Shown piece after piece: positions 51,232 through 60,873 of a stretch of 64,000 nt of DNA. The position numbers and the translations under genes were made by a program. Below the pieces are notes generated by a model. The model saw nothing but the letters and a program-made list of their open reading frames with translations. It searched no databases and was not told where the DNA came from. The stretch is from positions 1 through 64,000 of the forward strand of contig CAZEAC010000009.1 in assembly GCA_964510065.1 (NCBI GenBank), written 5' to 3'. Position 1 is the first letter of the stretch. Every line of letters begins with the position of its first letter. The stretch comes from CAZEAC01 sp964510065. Its GTDB lineage: Bacteria > Bdellovibrionota_C > UBA2361 > CAIXSY01.

Positions 51232-51363
51232 GTAACTACTCATTAAGTGTGGGTAGCTTTTCCGCTACTCTGTGACCTCTGTGTCTCTGGGGTTTTTTAA
51301 AGTGTCTAGACCACAGAGGTCACAGAGTGAGGGAAAAAATACCCGGGGTTAATGAGTAATTAC
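51232..51363. repeat. CACAGAG-type nested palindrome, copy 6
   Basis: The ends GTAACTACTCATTAA and TTAATGAGTAATTAC match copy 2 in the same orientation. The core is degenerate: one arm reads CTCTGGGGTTTTTT, the other lacks the GAGACACA block. The element ends three bases before the ATG of the next gene at 51366, so that gene's 5' leader is the repeat itself and no separate ribosome site is present. Confidence 0.88.
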
Positions 51364-51365
51364 CT

Positions 51366-52352
51366 ATGAACGAAGTCCAAGAACCTATAACGTCGCCGCG
51401 GCCACGCTCGCGGATCCCGCTGATTGTATCGGCGGTGGCGCTGGTGGTGTTGGTGGTGATGAGCTTTCTTCTTTGGCTCGAAATCTCGAAGCGCTTTCCA
51501 AAGTTTCCGACCGGACTTTACGCAGGAGAGATAACCGGACTGTGGCCGGAGCAGACACGAGTTTATCTTGAGCAGCTGCCAAAAAATTTAGAGATGCTGG
51601 TGGTGGTTCTCCGTGATGGCTGGAAACCGCAGATAATAGTCGGAGCACTTGCCGGTTCAAGAACTGACCTTGGCGAAGAGCTGCTGCCGATTCAGATAGG
51701 GAGCAAGACCGACACGTTGCAATTTATCGGAGAGGCCAAAGGCACTCGATTTTTTTTCGGCAAAGTAAGCGATCGGCTTGGTAATCAGGGCGAATGGTAC
51801 ATGCGGCCAGTAGACAAAGAGCAGGAGCTTCCCGCTGAGCCGAGTCTGGCTTCGTTACGGCTCTGGCTACTTCTGAAAGCGGAAATTCAAGATGTCGACA
51901 GCCAGATTAAGAGCGCCGAAGCGAAGGTGCCTACGCAGCGCGCCGAGATAGAAAAACTTACTGGATTTATCACCGAGGGTGAACGGCTTAAGAATAAGGC
52001 TGGAGAGAAATTAAATGCGGTCAAAGAGGAACTGAAGGCACAGCAGGAGTTGCAGCGAAAAAAGCAGGAGGAGGCGAAACGAGTCGAAGAAACTCTTGTG
52101 GTGTCGCAGAAAGTTAGTGGTCAAGGAAAGCTTGTCGCGCTGTCGCGAGAATCGCTTGAGCGCGAAGGGCGTTGGGTTGACTCGATGCTCCGGACAGGTG
52201 GCGTCTCAATGAATCGCGAACTTTCCATCGCTGTTGAAAAAGCTGAGAAAATCTCCGCATTACAACGCGAAATCGCACTCGAGAAAAAACGGCTTGAAGA
52301 GCTCACGGGTATGAAAGAGAAGGAGAAGGCAAATGCCGAGATGTCGCAGTAG
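51366..52352 (+). CDS. Inner-membrane-anchored coiled-coil protein
   Basis: This encodes 328 residues. A short N-terminal tail is followed by one transmembrane helix (PLIVSAVALVVLVVMSFLLW, about residues 19-38), a beta-type domain to about residue 155, and then long coiled-coil segments (IQDVDSQIKSAEAKVPTQRA; KLNAVKEELKAQQELQRKKQ; LQREIALEKKRLEELTGMKE). It overlaps the next gene by 20 bp, so the two coiled-coil proteins are made together and may interact. No family recognised; a structural or envelope-spanning role is likely. Confidence 0.7.
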   Translation: MNEVQEPITSPRPRSRIPLIVSAVALVVLVVMSFLLWLEISKRFPKFPTGLYAGEITGLWPEQTRVYLEQLPKNLEMLVVVLRDGWKPQIIVGALAGSRTDLGEELLPIQIGSKTDTLQFIGEAKGTRFFFGKVSDRLGNQGEWYMRPVDKEQELPAEPSLASLRLWLLLKAEIQDVDSQIKSAEAKVPTQRAEIEKLTGFITEGERLKNKAGEKLNAVKEELKAQQELQRKKQEEAKRVEETLVVSQKVSGQGKLVALSRESLEREGRWVDSMLRTGGVSMNRELSIAVEKAEKISALQREIALEKKRLEELTGMKEKEKANAEMSQ

Positions 52353-53220
52353 CGCTCCTTTCACTGCTACACACTTTTGTGTTGCAGTGCTAATTTTTTT
52401 CTTTGAACTCGGCGCCCAAGCCGAGAGCCGCTATATCGATCTTGCGTTCTCCTTCGAAGGAACGCCAAAAGATGTTTTGTTCTTAGTGGAGGAGCCGGAG
52501 GGGGCGATGCTCGTGGCCCACGGCCTCTTTGTTCCAGTTTTGGCCCATGCCGGGGTGCCAAAACGTTGGCGAGGTGGTGCTCTGGTAAATGGCCATGCGT
52601 CAAATATGCCGATTCGTTTTTATGTTTTGGTGCTCAATAGTGATGGCAAGTACATGCGCTTCCCGGAAAATGGAACAGCAACTCCGGGGGAGACTAGCGT
52701 TCGGGATCCCGACGCGCTGCGTGAGTACTTGATTCAGCGAAAAGAGGTATTGAAGAGCTGGCAGATGCAGATTCAGGTTCAAGAAGACAGCCTCGCGCGC
52801 TTACGTGCCGATGCCGAAGTGATTGGAAGTCTTGGTAAGATTGTTGAAGTGCAGGACGAAATTGAGAAGACAAAGAAATCAATCCGTGATCTTGAAGGTG
52901 ACATGGAAAACTTGCAGTATTTCCTAAAGGCGAGCCACTCGAGTGAGCTCCCTATAAACTACGCAGCGCGCGAAGCGCAGCTGACCAAACAAATTGCCGA
53001 ACTTGCCGCGGCAGCGAAATTCGCCGAATCGAGCGAGCTTAAGCGATCAAGTCTTACGCAAGCAGAGCTGCAGCGCAAACTCGCGCTCGTTGAATCAACG
53101 CGTGGAGAAGATTACGACGGGCTGCAGCGCGACCTTTTACGCCTCCGTTCTAAGCGAATGGCGTTGCAGCAGGATGGCGAAGCACCACCGGCAGCAAATG
53201 TAATTGACATTTTGGATTGA
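52333..53220 (+). CDS. Exported coiled-coil protein
   Basis: This encodes 295 residues. The N-terminal hydrophobic segment (THFCVAVLIFFFELGAQAES) looks like a signal peptide. Residues ~30-110 form a compact domain (FEGTPKDVLFLVEEPEGAML), and the rest is coiled coil (EVQDEIEKTKKSIRDLEGDM; LTKQIAELAAAAKFAESSEL). A ribosome site (GAGAAGGCAA) lies within the preceding gene, which it overlaps by 20 bp. Partner of the 51366 product by context. Confidence 0.68.
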   Translation: MPRCRSSAPFTATHFCVAVLIFFFELGAQAESRYIDLAFSFEGTPKDVLFLVEEPEGAMLVAHGLFVPVLAHAGVPKRWRGGALVNGHASNMPIRFYVLVLNSDGKYMRFPENGTATPGETSVRDPDALREYLIQRKEVLKSWQMQIQVQEDSLARLRADAEVIGSLGKIVEVQDEIEKTKKSIRDLEGDMENLQYFLKASHSSELPINYAAREAQLTKQIAELAAAAKFAESSELKRSSLTQAELQRKLALVESTRGEDYDGLQRDLLRLRSKRMALQQDGEAPPAANVIDILD

Positions 53221-53263
53221 GAGACGCAGGATTGCTCATATATCTTTTGAAAAGGACGAATCT

Positions 53264-53848
53264 ATGCGCGCTTTAATTTCCCTTGCCATGGTGTTTCTTG
53301 TTACCCCAGCGGTATGGGCTGCAAATTACAAAATTGATGCCGATCACAGTAGTGTTGGCTTTAAGATTAAACATTTGGCGATTTCGTCGGTGAACGGTCG
53401 CTTTACTGATTTTTCAGGGACCTTTAGTTTCGATCCGACAAATATTGCAGCATCAAAAGCTGAGGCAAAGATTGGCATCAAGAGCATCAATACCGAACAG
53501 AAGAAACGCGATGACCATCTCCGTGGCGCTGATTTTTTTGATGTCGCGAAGTTTCCCGAGATGAGTTTTTCTACCACGAAAATTGAAGCGGTCTCGACCA
53601 ATCAATTCAAGGCGCATGGCGACCTTACTATCCGCGGTGTTACCAAGCCGGTGGTGCTTGATATTACCTACCAGGGCGCGGCTAAGGATCCATGGGGTGG
53701 CGAGCGCGCTGCCTTTGTTGCGACTACGAAGTTAGGTCGCAAAGATTTTGGCCTTGCCTACAACAAAGTGCTGGAAACTGGCGGCCTCTTGATTGGCGAG
53801 GAAGTTGATGTATCGATCGAAATTGAGGGAGTAAAGCAGGCGTCTTAG
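53264..53848 (+). CDS. yceI: YceI-family periplasmic lipid-binding protein
   Basis: This encodes 194 residues from the ATG at 53264, set by the ribosome site AAAGGACG; the frame is open earlier without one. A signal peptide (ALISLAMVFLVTPAVWA) leads into the YceI domain: YKIDADHSSVGFKIKHLAIS, FSGTFSFDPTN, KKRDDHLRGADFFDVAKFPE, LTIRGVTKPVVLDITY, and GRKDFGLAYN. YceI proteins are lipocalin-like barrels that bind polyisoprenoids. It begins 43 bp after the coiled-coil gene and is followed by a strong hairpin. Confidence 0.93.
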   Translation: MRALISLAMVFLVTPAVWAANYKIDADHSSVGFKIKHLAISSVNGRFTDFSGTFSFDPTNIAASKAEAKIGIKSINTEQKKRDDHLRGADFFDVAKFPEMSFSTTKIEAVSTNQFKAHGDLTIRGVTKPVVLDITYQGAAKDPWGGERAAFVATTKLGRKDFGLAYNKVLETGGLLIGEEVDVSIEIEGVKQAS

Positions 53849-53885
53849 AGGCCTTTTTGAAATGGCATCTAGGCGTTCTAGAGAC

Positions 53886-53918
53886 GGCGCGGCAAACATC
53901 TTCGGTGTTTGCCGCGCC
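53886..53918 (+). terminator. Strong hairpin after yceI
   Basis: A perfect 12-bp stem (GGCGCGGCAAAC at 53886-53897 with its complement at 53907-53918) with a 9-base loop containing TTCGG. No T-run follows. It likely ends the coiled-coil/yceI transcript or protects its 3' end. Confidence 0.6.
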
Positions 53919-54038
53919 GTGAAGACGGTGTATGTAGAGTTCCGTCGAGGCTTGGAGCAATTCAAGGATAGCGCTATATAAGCGACGTCTCTAGAAAAGT
54001 ATAAGCGCCTGAATTTTGGTATAGGCGAGGCGCGAAAG

Positions 54039-55631
54039 GTGCGTACGAAGTCCTTGAGTCGATGCTCGCTCGTTGCGCTTGGCCTAATCTGTATCTCGTT
54101 TGCTACTGTTTTCTCGTTTTTGGGCCTGCGATTACACGATGGCTTAAAGACACAGATGCACGATCTCGGGCATCTTGAGCAGGCGCTTTGGCAGCTTAAA
54201 CAGGGCCGCTGGTCGATGCCCTTGAGCCATCCGGAGCCGAATACGTCGCGGCTCGCGCAGCATCGCGAGCTTGTGCTTTATCCTCTAAGTTTTTTATTCT
54301 CGCTTCTTCCGACCCCGCGCTTTCTAATTGCACTATCGGCAATCAGTGCGGCACTTGCCGGTTTTCTTCTTTACTTCCTTGCGCGTAAAGTTGGTGTGCG
54401 TTCAGAGCTGGCGTTGCTTCCGACCGTGCTTTATCTTGCGAGCCCTTCGCTGCAGGCGAGCATTTTATATGATTTTCATCCGATTGTACTGGCCTTCCCT
54501 CTGCTTGTCGGGCTCTTAATCTGTCTTGAGTATCGGCGCACAGTGCTTGCGTATATTGTGGCTGGGCTTCTGCTCGCGACAAAAGAGGACATGTCCTTTC
54601 TTGTGCTTTTTCTTACTCCGTTTGTGGCGTTGCGTTATGCAAGACGTGATGCGCTTATGCTCGCGCTTGCTGCTTGTGTAATGTGGGTGGTTAATTGGCA
54701 TTACATTCCGTATTGGCTTGGACTTGAGTCGCGGATTGATTCATGGGAGCGATTTAGCTATCTCGGTAACACGCCATACCAAGCAATGATTGGTGCTCTG
54801 ACGGCTCCGTCCACTATTTTCGCAAGGCTCCTTGAGCCCACTTCGCTAAGGTATGTTCTGGCAATTCTTGCGCAGGGTGGTTTTTTTCTGATCTGCATTC
54901 CCCTTCTTGGAGTCGCGGCGCTGCCGAATTTGCTACAAAATATTCTCGACCGCACCAATTGGCAGGCACAAATTATAGATGCTTATTATTCGGGTATTGT
55001 GCTCACTCTCGTCGCGATTGGAACCTGTTACGCGCTTGCAAAACTTGGAAAATTGAACTCAAAGTTGTCCATCCTTGTGCCGAGTCTCTGTGTTCTTCTT
55101 TATGCTTGCTGTCTCACGCCACTGCCGTTCGGCCTCTATAGTTCTTCGCAGATTTATCAACTTGATCCTGAGAAACGTGCTTCTTTCGAGTTTTTGACGA
55201 AGCAAATTCCTGAGCAGGCGTCACTTGTCACGCAAAATAATATCGGTGCACACTTCGCGAATCGAGAAAATCTCTTTGAGGCTCCAAGCGAACCAAAGCT
55301 CTCTGACTACTATTTTTTTTCGCTGGATGATCCGTATCTTGGGGACTCGAGCCCATTTGCCCGCCCGCTTCACGTACTGCTTGGACGAGCTCCGCTCGAT
55401 CACTTTCGCCTGATTAGGTACTATCTTCGCGATCAAAATTTGGGAGTGCTTGAATTTCGTCCGCCTTTTTATCTGCTTAAATCAGGCGTGGGCCGGGAAA
55501 AGAACGCTGACGCACTCACTGCGCTCGAAGCGGATTTGAGACGAATTGAGGAGAGCGAACGTCAAAAAGCTCTGGTCGGCTCTAACAATATAGTAGGTGC
55601 CGATTGGCTACGTCGGGGAGATGGAAATTGA
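54039..55631 (+). CDS. DUF2079-family GT-C-like membrane protein
   Basis: This encodes 530 residues starting at GTG 54039. It has about ten hydrophobic helices. The first loop carries MHDLGHLEQALWQLKQGRW and the fourth region SPSLQASILYDFHPIVLAFP, followed by ATKEDMSFLVLFL. The DLG..EQALW, DFHP and KED motifs are the DUF2079 signature. These proteins resemble GT-C glycosyltransferases using polyprenyl-linked sugars. The C-terminal part is soluble and periplasmic. It overlaps the next large gene by up to 28 bp, so both are translated together. Confidence 0.85.
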   Translation: MRTKSLSRCSLVALGLICISFATVFSFLGLRLHDGLKTQMHDLGHLEQALWQLKQGRWSMPLSHPEPNTSRLAQHRELVLYPLSFLFSLLPTPRFLIALSAISAALAGFLLYFLARKVGVRSELALLPTVLYLASPSLQASILYDFHPIVLAFPLLVGLLICLEYRRTVLAYIVAGLLLATKEDMSFLVLFLTPFVALRYARRDALMLALAACVMWVVNWHYIPYWLGLESRIDSWERFSYLGNTPYQAMIGALTAPSTIFARLLEPTSLRYVLAILAQGGFFLICIPLLGVAALPNLLQNILDRTNWQAQIIDAYYSGIVLTLVAIGTCYALAKLGKLNSKLSILVPSLCVLLYACCLTPLPFGLYSSSQIYQLDPEKRASFEFLTKQIPEQASLVTQNNIGAHFANRENLFEAPSEPKLSDYYFFSLDDPYLGDSSPFARPLHVLLGRAPLDHFRLIRYYLRDQNLGVLEFRPPFYLLKSGVGREKNADALTALEADLRRIEESERQKALVGSNNIVGADWLRRGDGN

Positions 55632-58609
55632 AGCGGCGGGTTTGCAAACCGACAGATCTGGCGCTCTTTCTAGTTTTTTCGCTAATTACGCTACTAATCT
55701 TCGCGCTAGATCCCGCCACCAAGATTCTTATTGATCCGTATATTTTTCATACCGATGAAGGCATAAATTTAATGAAAGCGATGCTGCTTTCAAATGGAGC
55801 GGAGCTCTACGCACAAATTTGGTCCGATCAGCCGCCGCTTCTCGCGCAGATCTTCTCCGTGTTTTATTCATTATTTGGCAATCGCGTTGAGGTATATCGA
55901 GTTTTTGTGCTACTTCTTTTTGTGCTCGCAAGCGCGTTAATGTTGAGCGCTCATGCAAAAAGAGCTGGCTTTTTCCCTTCAGTACTCGCGCTTGTTGCGT
56001 TTCTTCTGTGCGATGAAGTCAAAGCCTTTTCAGTGCTTGCAAATATTGGAATGCCATCGCTCAGTTTCGCGATGATTGCGCTTTACTTTGTGAACGAAAG
56101 TGCCGAGAAGCAGCGAGGCACCTTGCGAATATTTGCTGGCGGACTCTTTATGGGCTTTGCGATCGCGACAAAGCTTTGGACCGTCTTGATACTATTAGCG
56201 TGCATTGTTCAAGTGGCGCTTGATGCCGAAACGGGACGAAGGGGTCGGAGCGCACTCATTTTTGCGGCGAGTACATGCCTCACTTTTTTGATTATAATGC
56301 TTCTATCGACGGCCTCACTTGAACTTGCATTGACCCAACTCCTCAAACCGCATCTGCTTATGCAGCTCAGGGGAAACCATGCCGCACTCTGGCAGCTTCT
56401 TTCGCACAATGGGGTAGGGGTTTTGCTTGCTGCCACGCTCGTTGTTGCCATAACAAATATTCTTCGCCATCAGCGCTATGTGCTGCCAGCGCTTTGGTTT
56501 ATCTTTTCACTCGCGGGCCTCATTGCACATCGGCCGTCTTGGGAGCACCATCTCCCGATGCTTCAGATTCCGGCGGCAATGGTAATTGCGAGTGAGCTGT
56601 GTGTTTGGCTTCGCGCCTTTGGCAATCGAAAGCTGTCTGTTATCAGGGACAGTCTCTCTCTTGCTGCGATCATCGCGTATGTGGTGTGTCTTGGTCTCCA
56701 GTGTAATGCGAGAACTTTCTATGCAAAAAATATGGCGCGCTATGAATTTGTAAACGAGGAGATTCTCACTCGATTACGTGACGCCGAATCGAAGATCCAC
56801 TCGATGTTTACCGATAGGGCCTATTTGGCTTTTTTGCTAGGAAAACCGATTGCACCTGAACTTGCGGTCATCTCCGAGAAGCGCCTTGTCAGCGGCCAAA
56901 TAACGATTCCTGAAATCGTTCGCACGATTCAAGATACTAAACCCGAGCTCCTCTGGTTTGAGCGATTCGGCAGCCGCTTTAGTGCGGCAATTGTCGACGA
57001 GCTGGACGATAGACATTATGTACGGGTATACGCGCGTGCTCCTCATGTAGTCTACGCGGCGCGAGAGCTTTGGCTTCAAAACCTGGAGAACTACTTTGAA
57101 AATGAGCGAGATCTTGCTCGCGCCGAGCTAGGTTGTAACGATTCCAATTGCCAGCTTTCAATTGTAGCGGACAATCCGCGCGAAGGGCTGCATGCACTTA
57201 AAGTGGAGCTTGCGGCGAAGGCAAACATTGTGGATTTCCCGATTTCTCGCTTCGAAGTTCCACCTAATAATGCGCCTGCGCTTTGGACCCGCTTTAGTGT
57301 TCGATTGGAGGCAAGAGAGAGCAGCTCGCGCTTTGACCTAGTGTCAGAAGCAAGAAATGGTGTCGCTCTAGTGACTGTCAATAATAAAGGAATAAAGCTT
57401 CAAGGTGATTTCGCCACACCGGAGCTGCGAAGCCGATTGGAAGGCGTTACGCTAACTGGAAGCTGGCTCGATTTTGTGATGTTCAAGAATTTCTCCGAAA
57501 AGAAGTATAGGCTTTGGATTAATTCCCTTCTTGTTGCCTCTGGTTCGCTCGATGAAGTTAAGGAACTCTCACTACGATTGATTCCAGAGAGCTCCGGCAG
57601 CGCATGGTATATCGACAATGTAATGAGTGGGTCCTATCCAAGCGCAGTGTTGCAAAGTAGCACACTTCTTGATCGGGGAAACGATCTTAGTCCGTCAGAA
57701 CTTGATATGGTGCTCGATAAGCTTTTCCCTCGAGCTCCAAAGGAAGTTGTACGCGTTTCCAAAACTATTAAGTTATTGGGGACCGAATTTGATGGTCAGG
57801 GGCGGCTTTATCTTTGGGAGGGCAAAGGCGAATGCAGTCAAAGGGAGGGGCAGCCGCCGATTTTTGATCTTCGTGGAAATGCCAAGGTCAAAAACTTAAC
57901 TATTCTAAATGCTCCGGATGGTATTCATCTCCGCGGTAACCATAATACTGTGGAGAATGTTACGTTTCTCCAGGTTTGTGAGGATGCGATTACTTTTAAT
58001 GAAGGTAACGGGAGCGTGGTAAGAAACTCACGTTTTTATAACTGCCAGGACAAAGCAGTTCAGGTAAACACAAAACAGTCACTCGAGCTGAGTGATAACT
58101 TTTTTGCCGCCTGTGGCTGCGCCTTGAGGCTAGTGGGTTTTGGAGCGTCTGCTGGGTCGCTGGTGACTCTTGAGAATAACACTTTTTGGAAAGTAGGTGA
58201 TGCGGTAAGGCCGAACGACTCGGAGCTGCTCAGTGGTAATGTGCTTCTCAATGCAGCACCCGCGAAATTTGAGGCACTCTATTTACGTGGCATCGCTCCA
58301 TGGATTGAGAGCCAAGGGGGAGTCGAGCTTCGCGAGGGGAGCAAGGGAGTCTTTTCAACCGAGATTGAACTTGAAGCCGATGGTCGGCCATACAAGTTTA
58401 AATTTGCTGACAAAGAGTGGAGCAGGGGTACAAACTGCGGGTATCAAGAGAGCGCTGACCGAGTGGTGACTCTCGGAAAATCGGTGCATGCTGATTGTGA
58501 TGCACAGTATCGTGACTTTGAGTTCACGCCTCAAGAAAATGGCTTGTACCTATTCACTCTGGATACCCGTTCGAAACCGTACCTTGTCTCAATTTTCAGA
58601 AAGCACTGA
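55604..58609 (+). CDS. GT-C-like membrane protein with C-terminal pectate-lyase-like (PL3-type) beta-helix
   Basis: This encodes about 1001 residues. The start is TTG at 55604 or TTG at 55628, both overlapping the upstream stop; no ATG is near. Residues ~15-420 hold eight to ten helices, with a loop carrying HTDEGINLMKAMLLSNGAEL (an acidic pair as in PMT/ArnT-type enzymes) and QPPLLAQIFSVFYSL. After a jellyroll-like middle region, residues ~715-880 read as a PL3-type domain: TIKLLGTEFDGQGRLYLWEG, PPIFDLRGNAKVKNLTI, ILNAPDGIHLRGN, ENVTFLQVCEDAITFNEG, and RFYNCQDKAVQVN. A glycosyltransferase-like membrane part joined to a polysaccharide-lyase-like domain is unusual. Confidence 0.78.
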   Translation: MATSGRWKLKRRVCKPTDLALFLVFSLITLLIFALDPATKILIDPYIFHTDEGINLMKAMLLSNGAELYAQIWSDQPPLLAQIFSVFYSLFGNRVEVYRVFVLLLFVLASALMLSAHAKRAGFFPSVLALVAFLLCDEVKAFSVLANIGMPSLSFAMIALYFVNESAEKQRGTLRIFAGGLFMGFAIATKLWTVLILLACIVQVALDAETGRRGRSALIFAASTCLTFLIIMLLSTASLELALTQLLKPHLLMQLRGNHAALWQLLSHNGVGVLLAATLVVAITNILRHQRYVLPALWFIFSLAGLIAHRPSWEHHLPMLQIPAAMVIASELCVWLRAFGNRKLSVIRDSLSLAAIIAYVVCLGLQCNARTFYAKNMARYEFVNEEILTRLRDAESKIHSMFTDRAYLAFLLGKPIAPELAVISEKRLVSGQITIPEIVRTIQDTKPELLWFERFGSRFSAAIVDELDDRHYVRVYARAPHVVYAARELWLQNLENYFENERDLARAELGCNDSNCQLSIVADNPREGLHALKVELAAKANIVDFPISRFEVPPNNAPALWTRFSVRLEARESSSRFDLVSEARNGVALVTVNNKGIKLQGDFATPELRSRLEGVTLTGSWLDFVMFKNFSEKKYRLWINSLLVASGSLDEVKELSLRLIPESSGSAWYIDNVMSGSYPSAVLQSSTLLDRGNDLSPSELDMVLDKLFPRAPKEVVRVSKTIKLLGTEFDGQGRLYLWEGKGECSQREGQPPIFDLRGNAKVKNLTILNAPDGIHLRGNHNTVENVTFLQVCEDAITFNEGNGSVVRNSRFYNCQDKAVQVNTKQSLELSDNFFAACGCALRLVGFGASAGSLVTLENNTFWKVGDAVRPNDSELLSGNVLLNAAPAKFEALYLRGIAPWIESQGGVELREGSKGVFSTEIELEADGRPYKFKFADKEWSRGTNCGYQESADRVVTLGKSVHADCDAQYRDFEFTPQENGLYLFTLDTRSKPYLVSIFRKH

Positions 58610-59176
58610 TCAACTACATACGCATTTTGTGACTATTATCAAGGCAATGAAATATCCTGACTTTTTCGCGCACACTGCAATTGCTGGCACGGTGTGGCGA
58701 AAGCAGGCTGGGGCAAGGAGCAAGACCAGAAGCAGGAGGAGGACTAAACTCGGGAATTCGCAAAGCAACTTTCTAATTTTCACCTTCTAGTTTTCTCGGA
58801 GACCGCGCGCAAAGGGCCAGGTAGATCAGAATTGAGCCCAAGTATTTATTGATTAAAAACTATAACTTAGAGGGATTTTCTACCGTGTAAATTATGCCTT
58901 ACCCGGGCCTAGGCCGATAAAAATGCTAACACTTTGCGCGCGGGCTCCGAGAAGATGAGCCATGGATATGAACTGTTGATGATTATCGAGTCGTTGCTGC
59001 TCGCGGCTGCTGCCTCCGCTCTGCCTTTTCCATGCCTCGCGCTCGGTAGGAATAATGCTCCAGAGAGGCAAGTCCAAGAAAAGACGCACTGTCTGCTTTG
59101 GAAAAAATCGCCGAACCGCGCTATGCTTTCGCCGCCATTAGGTCACGTTGTTTCTTTACTGTGAGGACCAATATAC
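58610..59176. other. 567-bp region without a supported gene
   Basis: I see no ORF with protein-like composition, no repeat family member and no RNA gene. It separates the membrane protein operon from the secreted protein gene at 59177. Confidence 0.45.
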
Positions 59177-60820
59177 ATGAATATCAGCGCAAAATTTTCT
59201 TATATTTCAGGAGTTGCTGCTATTGTAATCGGCACGGCTTCGTTGCTGGTCGGAACGCAGGCAGTTGCCGATGGTCCGGCGCTTGATATTCAATCCACGA
59301 CCGGCGGACAGGATCGTAATGACGGTTCATTTAGTCTGGGTTGGACGTTTACCTTGAATTCACAGGTGACTGTAACCGCACTCGGTTTTTACTCTGCAAA
59401 CATGGGAGCGCTTAGTACAAGCCATGACGTTGGTATCTATGATGCCGGCTGTAACTTAGTTGCTACTACGACTGTGCTACCCACTGACGCACTGCGTGGT
59501 TTCTTCCGTTACCATGATTTGCCGTCTCCCGTGGTGCTTTCACCAGGTCAAACATACAGCATCGCTGCCGTAACAGGTGGAGCAGCGTATCTTTATAACC
59601 CGAATGCAGTGGTGCTCGACCCCGCAGTAAATTTCGGTCGATTCACTGCCTGGCACGGTGCGCTTCAGCAATCATTAACCCTTCAATGTCCCGACTTTCC
59701 TTCATCCACGCAATTTTACGGAGACTTTGGTCCAACCTTTTATGTTGGAACTTCTTCCGGCGGCGGATCCGAAAAACGGGCGAGCGCGATAAAGATTTTC
59801 TGTAACCGGAGCGGCGATCTCCAGACTGCTACGTGCACGGTGACGGTCGGCGATCAGAGCGCGCCGCCACGAATCAATCCTACTGGAGAAGTACAGTTCA
59901 ATGCGACCGAGGGCAGTCTTGCTGGTAGCACGTGCGCGCTCCAGGGGGTGAGTTCGTCACCTGGTGTGAGTTCTTGCGCTATGACCTATTTTCCGCCTGC
60001 CGGCTTTCCTATCGGAAGATCATTTCCGGTTGCAGCAACCTATATTGGAGACACGAACTTTAGTACAAGTTCAACATCGCATGAACTGATCCTTGCTTCA
60101 TGTGTCGGCACAACGGCGAAGCCCTGTCCGAATTCCATTGGCCTAGGTTTCGGTGACTTGCCGGCAATAATAAACAGGGCAGTCTCGATGCTGGCATCAT
60201 GTGGTGCTGGAGGAGAGGCTCGCAGCGTCCACAACATAGTCCACGCGCGAGGGAGAGAGATCGATGGCCAAATTGGCGAGACGTGTAATATTACGGCGGC
60301 GCTTGGATTGGACGTCGAGAAGTTTCTTGAGGATGCTACTCAGGAAGATTTAACCCTGCTTTATAATGCCTTTGTTGAGGCCGTAAATGGAAGTCAGAAA
60401 GAGGCAATCTTTGAGTATGCAGATGCAGCCTCTCGACTTGAGCTTGGGATTTATCAGCTGCTTCAGAAGAACGAGGCGTTTATAAAAGATATCGCCACAA
60501 TTATCGAGAAGAATGTTTTAGGTAAGGACTACGAAAAACTTTTTATTAATAACCGAAAGCTGAGTCGAAATTTGAAGGTTGCAATCAAAAATAAACGGAA
60601 GCAATCGCTTATAGCGTTCGCTACTGTAGAAAAATCCGTTAAACCTAATAGAACAGCGGTAATAAAATTCAAGCTTAATAAAAGAGCGCAAAAACTTATA
60701 ACAATTTTTAAAAGTGCGGGAATTCCGACGGTGTCGCTCAAGGCCACGATGACTGCGACGCAGAAGAAGAGATTCGGAAAAGCTAAGTCTTCACAGACTG
60801 TCGATGTAATTCTGAGATAA
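59177..60820 (+). CDS. Secreted multidomain protein (DUF4082-like and Ig-like domains)
   Basis: This encodes 547 residues with a signal peptide (GVAAIVIGTASLLVGTQAVA). Residues ~30-190 resemble the DUF4082-type domain found in surface proteins: VTALGFYSANMGALSTSHDV, GIYDAGCNLVATTTV, and LSPGQTYSIAAVTGG. Then comes an Ig-like bacterial domain (PTGEVQFNATEGSLAGSTC; AATYIGDTNFSTSS) and a helical C-terminal part with a basic segment (INNRKLSRNLKVAIKNKRKQ). Probably a cell-surface or matrix protein. It converges with the giant Ig-like protein gene. Confidence 0.72.
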   Translation: MNISAKFSYISGVAAIVIGTASLLVGTQAVADGPALDIQSTTGGQDRNDGSFSLGWTFTLNSQVTVTALGFYSANMGALSTSHDVGIYDAGCNLVATTTVLPTDALRGFFRYHDLPSPVVLSPGQTYSIAAVTGGAAYLYNPNAVVLDPAVNFGRFTAWHGALQQSLTLQCPDFPSSTQFYGDFGPTFYVGTSSGGGSEKRASAIKIFCNRSGDLQTATCTVTVGDQSAPPRINPTGEVQFNATEGSLAGSTCALQGVSSSPGVSSCAMTYFPPAGFPIGRSFPVAATYIGDTNFSTSSTSHELILASCVGTTAKPCPNSIGLGFGDLPAIINRAVSMLASCGAGGEARSVHNIVHARGREIDGQIGETCNITAALGLDVEKFLEDATQEDLTLLYNAFVEAVNGSQKEAIFEYADAASRLELGIYQLLQKNEAFIKDIATIIEKNVLGKDYEKLFINNRKLSRNLKVAIKNKRKQSLIAFATVEKSVKPNRTAVIKFKLNKRAQKLITIFKSAGIPTVSLKATMTATQKKRFGKAKSSQTVDVILR

Positions 60821-60873
60821 GATGAACTTGACCGACTCAGATCTGATACTATTCCCTAGAGCAGATTACATTC

